NCBI GenBank assembly: GCA_002877915.1 | Contig: PNJE01000053.1 | Span: 1 to 50,454 of the forward strand | Direction: 5' to 3' | Length of the DNA stretch: 50,454 bases | From: Candidatus Aminicenantota bacterium | GTDB taxonomy: Bacteria; Acidobacteriota; Aminicenantia; Aminicenantales; Saccharicenantaceae | Part shown: one piece after another, positions 45,668-50,454 of the stretch | How the letters are laid out: every line of letters begins with the position of its first letter | How positions within the stretch are numbered: position 1 is the stretch's first letter | Notes under the pieces: generated by a model | Seen by the model: only the letters and a program-made list of their open reading frames with translations | The model's database searches: none | What the model was told of the DNA's origin: nothing | Made by a program: the position numbers and the translations under genes

Positions 45668-47824
45668 ATGAAAAAAGTGGCCTCACGGAAAAAATTCTTT
45701 TTTTTAATATTAATAATCGTAGCGATTATAACGCTGATTTCCTTAGTCAGAAGCCAGAATATTCTTTCCTCCCTCGGAGAAAAACAAAACTATCGCGGTA
45801 AGCGTATTTCTTCTTTTGATCCTACCGGGGGAAATCATGATTTCATCACCATTCTGCCCGGGCAAACAGCTGTGCTGGCTGAAATTAAGGGTCCGGCAGC
45901 TATTGATCACCTGTGGATGACTATTGCCGGAGAAGCTTTTTATGGTCGGAAAATAGTGCTCAGAATTTACTGGGATGGCGAAGATACTCCTTCGGTCGAG
46001 GCTCCCATTGGAGATTTTTTTGCCGTTGGCCACGGGCTTCAACGAAGCCTGACTTCTATTCCCATAATTCGCTCTTCTGAAGGTCGAGCGCTGAATTGCT
46101 ACTGGTATATGCCCTTCCGCTGGTCAGCTAAAATTACTGTCACCAATGAAGGCAGTCGCCCGGTAAGTTCTTTCTACTACCAGATAGATTACCGTCAGCT
46201 GGAAGACATTAGACCAGATGCCCCTTACTTTCATGCCCAATATCACCAGGAAACGCCCTGCGAACCTGGCCACAATTATCTCATCCTCGAGGCCGTCGGC
46301 CAGGGCCATTATGTCGGTTGCGTGCTCAGCGTCCTTCAACGTTCAATGGGCTGGTGGGGCGAAGGAGATGATATGATTTATATTGATGGAGAAGAAACTC
46401 CTTCCATTCATGGTACCGGAAGCGAAGACTATTTCTCGGATGCCTGGGGAATGCGCGAAGGCAATCATCTTTATTATGGCTGTCCACTTCAAGAAGAAGA
46501 TTTTTTAACCGGAGCCAAAGCCACTGTTTTCCGATTTCATCTTCCTGACCCCATTCCTTTTTTTAAATCAATCCGAGTGACCATCGAACACGGAGATAAC
46601 AATGATCGGTCCGATTATTACAGTTCAGTAGCCTACTGGTATCAAACTGAACCACATAAGCCATTTCCACCATTGCCTCCAGTCGATAAACGCCTCCCCT
46701 TCGCCCTCGAAACTAAAGATAATTTTTCGCTGCCATTGTGGGCTAAAATTGATACTCCCGATACCCAAGAAATTACCTACCAAGATAAATTAAGCGGAAC
46801 AAAATTATCTGCCCCTCGCCTAATTCATTTCCTGACCTCCTATTATGACCAGAGTGGCCAACGTTTCCCAGCTATCGGCACAGAAGGTACCGGGCAGGGA
46901 TACAAAGCTAAGCTAACGCTCAAGGCCAAGTGGTCCGATCTCTATGACCTACAAATTTATTATCTTAAAGGCCCGGCTTATGGTAATTGGAATATCCTGA
47001 AAGAAAATCCCACCAAGAGCGAATCTAAATCTGAACCGGTCTCCACAGAAACCAAAAACACCGAGACCGAACAGAACAAAGAAAAAGCTGTTAACAAGGA
47101 AAAAGCTGAAGAGCAGCCTGTTCCTCAAGCCCAGCCCAAGGAACCAGAATTTACCGTCCTCGGCACCATCAACGCTTATAATCCAGAGCTCATCATTGAC
47201 AGTGTTACCTTAAAAAACGTCGAGCTTTCAGAAAATGAAACTAATTTTATTCTGGAAGCAGCCGGGAAAGAAACTAAATCCACAGGTTATGATCTGGCCA
47301 TTATCGGTTGCAATTTAATCCCCAGCCAACAAAATTTCGCCCTCGATTGGAATATCATCGGACCCTTTGAAGCTCCAGATATGAGTTACCTGTCTGTTTC
47401 TTTTCCCCCGGAACAGGAAATTGCCCTTAATAAAAGTTATTCAGGAAAAAATAACCAGCCGGTGGTCTGGAAGCAAATTAAGGCCTCCCCATCAGGTTAC
47501 GTAGCTTTAAACCAGCTGCTCCAACCAAATGAACAAGCTGTAGCCTATGGCCTGACTTATCTCTATTCACCAGATGAAAAAAAGGTCACCCTTCTTCTCG
47601 GGAGCGACGATGGAGTAAAACTATGGGTGAATGATGAATTAGTTCATACGAATCCAGTCTATCGAGGAGCCTATCCTGACCAGGACCAGGTGGAAGCAAA
47701 ACTCAAATCGGGGTGGAACAAAATTTTGATTAAAGTATTACAGGGCTCAGGTGGATGGGGCTTTTATTTAAGAATACCAGACCCCAAAGGTCAATACCGC
47801 TGGAGCAGCCGCCCGGGGAAATGA
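45668..47824 (+). CDS. Exported DUF2961 (GH172-type) protein
   Basis: 718 residues. A signal peptide or anchor (FFFLILIIVAIITLISLV, residues 10-27) is followed by a DUF2961 domain (about 45-330) with the hallmark GTGSEDYF (249-256) and carboxylates E232 and E242/E243. Members of this family include the GH172 difructose anhydride and alpha-fructofuranosidase/arabinofuranosidase enzymes; the substrate here is unknown. A Glu/Lys/Pro-rich linker (about 443-487) leads to a C-terminal domain with LLGSDDGVKLWVNDE and GWGFYLRIPD, like sugar-binding PA14-type folds. Exported single gene, suggesting carbohydrate use. Confidence 0.82.
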   Translation: MKKVASRKKFFFLILIIVAIITLISLVRSQNILSSLGEKQNYRGKRISSFDPTGGNHDFITILPGQTAVLAEIKGPAAIDHLWMTIAGEAFYGRKIVLRIYWDGEDTPSVEAPIGDFFAVGHGLQRSLTSIPIIRSSEGRALNCYWYMPFRWSAKITVTNEGSRPVSSFYYQIDYRQLEDIRPDAPYFHAQYHQETPCEPGHNYLILEAVGQGHYVGCVLSVLQRSMGWWGEGDDMIYIDGEETPSIHGTGSEDYFSDAWGMREGNHLYYGCPLQEEDFLTGAKATVFRFHLPDPIPFFKSIRVTIEHGDNNDRSDYYSSVAYWYQTEPHKPFPPLPPVDKRLPFALETKDNFSLPLWAKIDTPDTQEITYQDKLSGTKLSAPRLIHFLTSYYDQSGQRFPAIGTEGTGQGYKAKLTLKAKWSDLYDLQIYYLKGPAYGNWNILKENPTKSESKSEPVSTETKNTETEQNKEKAVNKEKAEEQPVPQAQPKEPEFTVLGTINAYNPELIIDSVTLKNVELSENETNFILEAAGKETKSTGYDLAIIGCNLIPSQQNFALDWNIIGPFEAPDMSYLSVSFPPEQEIALNKSYSGKNNQPVVWKQIKASPSGYVALNQLLQPNEQAVAYGLTYLYSPDEKKVTLLLGSDDGVKLWVNDELVHTNPVYRGAYPDQDQVEAKLKSGWNKILIKVLQGSGGWGFYLRIPDPKGQYRWSSRPGK

Positions 47825-48020
47825 AGTTAGAAAATAAAGCCCGATTAGCTCAGGGTTTTCGCCTTGGTTTTATTTTTATCTACTGGCGAAAGAAAAATTT
47901 ATTATCAGGCAGGCCAGAAATACCGAAAATATCAACTATGGGATTAAAACCATCAAAAAAAGAATTGAAAATCTGAAAAAATCTAATTAGCCCGGCCACT
48001 CAAGGTAATTAAAATAATTT

Positions 48021-49445
48021 TTACCCTGACAGTTTTTGCCCTAACAGTGAATCGGCTTTTGTCTTTATTATTTCCAGCGCCTGGCGCACGTGCCTTTCTT
48101 CGGTGGTCCTCTGCCCGACCACCAGCCTCAAAGTGTATTTTCCGTTAAGAGTCGTATGTGTCAGGTAAATTTTCCCCGTTGAGTTAATAGCCTCCAGCAG
48201 TTGTTTGTTTAGTAGGTTAAGTTCTTCTTCTCCTCGGCCATCATTTAGACGGAAACAAACCAGGCTGAAGTAAACTGGAGCCAGAAGCTCAAATCTCTTG
48301 TCCTCCTGTAGCTTGCGGGAGAAAAGTTCGGCCAAGTGAATATGCTGGCGGATAATTTTTTTTATTCCCTCTAAGCCATAAGTCCTTATTACAAACCAGA
48401 GCTTTAAAGCTCTAAACCGACGCCCTAACTGGATTCCCCAATCCCGGTAATTTTTAACCACCGCATCCACGCCTGTTTTAAGGTATTCTGGATGGATTTC
48501 AAAAGTCCGGGTCAAAATCTCAGGCTGGCGGACAAAAAAGGCTGAACAATCAAAATTGGTAAGCATCCATTTGTGAGGATTGAAAACCAGAGAATCAGCC
48601 TGTTCTGCTCCTTCGAGAGCCCAGCGCTTTTCTGGAAGAATGGCGGCGGTCCCAGCATAAGCCGCATCCACATGGAACCAGAGATTATACTTTTTGCCTA
48701 TTTCTCCAATTGGCTTCAAGGGATCAACTGCCCCAGAAGAAGTAGTTCCCACGGTGGCAATGACACAGGCAGGCTGAAAGCCGAATTTAAGGTCTTCTTC
48801 AATAGCCTTTTCCAGTTCACCTGGAATCAAAGCAAATTCTTCGTCGGTAGGAATATAGACCAGGTTTTTCCGGCCATAGCCAGCAATCTTTACTCCCTTT
48901 TCAACACTCGAGTGGGCCTCCTTAGAAGCATATACCCGTAAAATTTTCGAAAAGCCCTGAGTATTAACGGCAAATCCGGTTGCTTTTTCCCTGGCAGCGA
49001 GAAGGGCGCACAGAGTAGCGGTAGAAGCTGTATCCTGGATAACCCCGGCAAAACTTTCAGGAAGTCCGATCATCTGCCGGAGCCAGTCCATGACAACTTC
49101 TTCCAGTTCTGTCGCCGCTGGTGAGGTTTCCCAGACCATGCCTTGAGTTCCAAGGCCGGCGGAAAGAAGCTCACCCAGGATCGAAGCCGGGCTGTTATTT
49201 GAAGGGAAATAGGCAAACCAACCTGGATGCTGCCAGTGAGTTAGGCCGGGAATGATAATTTTTTTAAAATCCTGCCAAATTGCTTCCATTTCTTCAGGGT
49301 GGGCTGGAGGAGAAGATGGCAGAAGATTTTTTATTTCACCAGGCTTGACAGTTGATTTAACCGGATATTGCTCGACATTTTCCAAGTAATCAGCAATCCA
49401 ATCGATAATTTCATAGCCATATTTTTTAAATTTTTCTTTATTCAT
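48021..49445 (-). CDS. PLP-dependent aromatic-L-amino-acid decarboxylase family protein
   Basis: 474 residues. The PLP lysine is K292 in NPHKWML, the pyridine Asp is D260 in HVDAAYAG, and ring-stacking His178 is in EAHSSVEKG. The N-terminal THWQHPGWFAYFPSNNS and SAGLGTQGMVWETSPA are typical of the AADC/TDC group that decarboxylates tyrosine, tryptophan, phenylalanine or DOPA. AAGGAGG is 7 bases before the ATG. Substrate cannot be assigned. The gene is monocistronic and read towards the DUF2961 gene. Confidence 0.9.
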   Translation of the reverse strand: MNKEKFKKYGYEIIDWIADYLENVEQYPVKSTVKPGEIKNLLPSSPPAHPEEMEAIWQDFKKIIIPGLTHWQHPGWFAYFPSNNSPASILGELLSAGLGTQGMVWETSPAATELEEVVMDWLRQMIGLPESFAGVIQDTASTATLCALLAAREKATGFAVNTQGFSKILRVYASKEAHSSVEKGVKIAGYGRKNLVYIPTDEEFALIPGELEKAIEEDLKFGFQPACVIATVGTTSSGAVDPLKPIGEIGKKYNLWFHVDAAYAGTAAILPEKRWALEGAEQADSLVFNPHKWMLTNFDCSAFFVRQPEILTRTFEIHPEYLKTGVDAVVKNYRDWGIQLGRRFRALKLWFVIRTYGLEGIKKIIRQHIHLAELFSRKLQEDKRFELLAPVYFSLVCFRLNDGRGEEELNLLNKQLLEAINSTGKIYLTHTTLNGKYTLRLVVGQRTTEERHVRQALEIIKTKADSLLGQKLSG

Positions 49446-49458
49446 AGCCCTACCTCCT

Positions 49459-49536
49459 TAAATTAGGGCCTTTTTTATAAATTAAAGCCTTTTTAGCGAT
49501 TTTTTTAACTCGTTTTTATAAATTTTAGCATTCTTT
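49459..49536. repeat. Tandem direct repeats and inverted repeat upstream of the decarboxylase gene
   Basis: Two 17-base copies of TAAATTArrGCCTTTTT start at 49459 and 49478 (19-base period, 15 of 17 positions alike), and a looser third copy starts at 49519 (TAAATTTTAGCATTCTTT). The first touches the ribosome site of the decarboxylase. A further inverted repeat TTGCG-N6-CGCAA lies at 49559-49574. A promoter (extended -10 TGCTAAAAT on the minus strand near 49522-49530) sits in the third copy. Placement suggests regulator binding. Confidence 0.5.
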
Positions 49537-49651
49537 CAGCTTAAAAAGAAAGCTTTCATTGCGAAATTGCGCAAATAGCTCAGTTTTTCAGGTTAAAAGC
49601 TGGATTAAAAGATTAAAATTATAGGAAATATTGAAAAGAAGAAATTTTTTA

Positions 49652-49680
49652 TTGATTTAATTTTATAAATGTGATATAAT
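49652..49680 (+). promoter_or_regulatory. Strong sigma-70 promoter of the ncRNA candidate
   Basis: TTGATT (49652-49657) and a perfect TATAAT (49675-49680) are 17 bases apart, with TG at 49672-49673 making an extended -10. Predicted start about 49687. Confidence 0.75.
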
Positions 49681-49686
49681 TATTAT

Positions 49687-49902
49687 GTTAGTTAGGGGGA
49701 AATAAAGAATCGCTATAGATAAAAACTTCTATGTAACCATTTATTGGTCTGCGCAGTTTGATTTACTGAGAACGATGGAGAAGGTTATGAAAAAGGAAAA
49801 AGCGATTTTGCTTTCCTTTAAAAAACGCCCCTCCTTTTCCTAACTCTCCCCCTTCCTTTGCCCTTCACCCCCAAGCCCTGCTTGACCAAGCAGGGCTTTT
49901 TT
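49687..49902 (+). ncRNA. Structured small RNA candidate
   Basis: About 215 nt between a near-consensus promoter and a strong terminator, with no good gene inside. Nested pairings can be drawn: GTTAGG (49691-49696) with CCTAAC (49839-49844); ACTTCT (49725-49730) with AGAAGGT (49779-49785, one bulged G) plus CCAT (49737-49740) with ATGG (49775-49778); AAAGGA/AAGC (49792-49797, 49800-49803) with GCTT/TCCTTT (49810-49819). The 3' part is pyrimidine-rich. The outline (closing stem, large internal region, terminal hairpins) recalls 6S RNA, but I cannot match a consensus. A 22-codon frame from 49775 lacks a spaced ribosome site. Confidence 0.55.
49873..49902 (+). terminator. Rho-independent terminator of the ncRNA candidate
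   Basis: AAGCCCTGCTT (49873-49883), loop GACC, AAGCAGGGCTT (49888-49898) form a perfect 11-base-pair stem followed by T to 49902. On the other strand no T run follows, so it works for plus-strand transcripts. Confidence 0.93.
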
Positions 49903-50243
49903 GTTCCTTGCTCAAAATTTTTTGCTGCTCATATAAAAAATGGCTTAAAGCCCGAGATAAACGGAAATTTATTATTTCCTGAAAAGTAGGTAAGAATTCA
50001 TCTTTTTATCCCTTCATCATTAGCCTCAATAAATAAAAGATTGTCAGCAATCTTTCTTAAATTCCAATTGAATTTCTTTTCTATTCTCTTATCATTACCC
50101 ACTTATTTTTCGCCTAAAATCGCAGCCTAAAATAAATTAAAAATAGAGAAATATTTCTTTAAATTGAGCCCATTTATTTTAAAATTTTTCGAAAGCTATT
50201 CGGCTTTAAGGTCAAAATTATATTTTATTATTCGAGGAAATAT
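49903..50243. other. Non-coding gap between the terminator and the riboswitch promoter
   Basis: About 340 bases, very AT-rich, with no gene, repeat or hairpin that I can support. A short inverted pair GATTGTC..AGCAATC around 50040-50050 is seen but without a known role. Confidence 0.5.
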
Positions 50244-50271
50244 TTGACTTATTCCTGCTTTGAGCTAAAAT
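50244..50271 (+). promoter_or_regulatory. Sigma-70 type promoter before the cobalamin riboswitch
   Basis: TTGACT (50244-50249) and TAAAAT (50266-50271) are 16 bases apart. The start near 50278 leaves just a few bases before the riboswitch. Confidence 0.6.
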
Positions 50272-50284
50272 TATGTTCTTGTCA

Positions 50285-50430
50285 TCATGGGTTTAGAGGA
50301 CAGGGAAGTCCGTGTAAAGCGGACACAGCCCCCGCTACTGTAATCGGTGACGATTCCCTGACATGGCCACTGCCCGGTGTGGTGGGAAGGCCAGGGAAGA
50401 GGATGACCCGAGAGTCAGGATACCTGCCTT
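50285..50430 (+). promoter_or_regulatory. Cobalamin (B12) riboswitch
   Basis: The characteristic segments occur in order: GGACAGGGAAGTCC, the CCCCCGCTACTGTAATCGG core with the B12-box neighbourhood, GCCACTG (50366-50372), GGGAAGGCC (50384-50392), GATGACCCGAGAGTCAGG and ACCTGCC at about 50422-50428. This matches the adenosylcobalamin aptamer in layout. Downstream, CCTGCC...CAGG and a T6 run at 50446-50451 may be the expression platform, cut by the window edge. It must control a gene to the right, most often a B12 transporter or an enzyme with a B12-free isozyme; the gene is outside the window. Confidence 0.92.
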
Positions 50431-50454
50431 AAGCCCTCAGGCCCATTTTTTCTT

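Noticed and set aside
49775-49843. 22-codon peptide inside the ncRNA candidate
   Set aside because: No properly spaced ribosome site; the sequence doubles as hairpin stem.

Overview
The window reads as a chromosomal stretch of a Gram-negative, probably anaerobic bacterium. It has a type IV pilus cluster, Tat export, a lipoprotein-free set of exported enzymes, queuosine and purine biosynthesis and a bacterial V-type ATPase. Intergenic gaps are short and AT-rich, and many genes overlap by 1 to 60 bases. The combination of a V-type ATPase with a sodium-type K subunit, a DUF2961 protein and several amino-acid enzymes reminds me of uncultured peptide- or sugar-fermenting lineages such as Aminicenantota (OP8). 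That placement is an inference from gene content only. No phage, insertion sequence or CRISPR array was seen.

Layout. 1-7301 (minus): pilB-pilT-pilC-pilS-pilR, a small unknown gene, then a sigma-54 promoter and the first codons of a further gene that is probably the pilin. 7659-8654 (plus): a PAS/HD-GYP protein divergent from pilB. 8924-9094 (minus): tRNA-Arg(TCT) and tRNA-Pro(TGG). 9167-17633 (minus): ctpA-rpiB-glyA-like-purD-purE-mtaB-mutL. 17838-22371 (plus): tatA-tatC, a dNMP-kinase-like gene, dCMP deaminase and a frameshifted, apparently exported SIS/MurQ-like gene. 22368-26080 (minus): ATP-grasp, ATP-grasp, GNAT and lysine 2,3-aminomutase, a compact cluster of unknown product. 26261-35272 (minus): an unknown 258-residue protein followed by a nine-gene V-type ATPase operon (G/H-I-K-E-C-F-A-B-D). 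35652-38808: queC-queD-queE (plus), with a DMT transporter and queF on the other strand. 38988-42475 (plus): two damaged genes and a DNA methyltransferase (one gene with two in-frame stops, then a ThaI-type restriction enzyme with a frameshift). 42575-47824 (plus): DUF6485, radical SAM, ilvE and DUF2961. 48021-49445 (minus): an aromatic-amino-acid-decarboxylase family enzyme. 49446-50454: a non-coding kilobase with a well-formed promoter, a structured RNA candidate ending in a strong terminator, and a cobalamin riboswitch at the right edge.

The most promising undescribed material is (i) the ATP-grasp/ATP-grasp/GNAT/KamA operon, which looks like a beta-lysine-containing small-molecule pathway; (ii) the roughly 215-nt structured RNA near 49.7-49.9 kb; (iii) the exported, frameshifted MurQ-like protein; and (iv) the unknown gene heading a V-ATPase operon whose K subunit keeps every known sodium ligand. 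Three coding regions carry disruptions (20.8, 39.2/39.8 and 41.3 kb). Whether these are real decay or sequence error cannot be decided from the bases alone.
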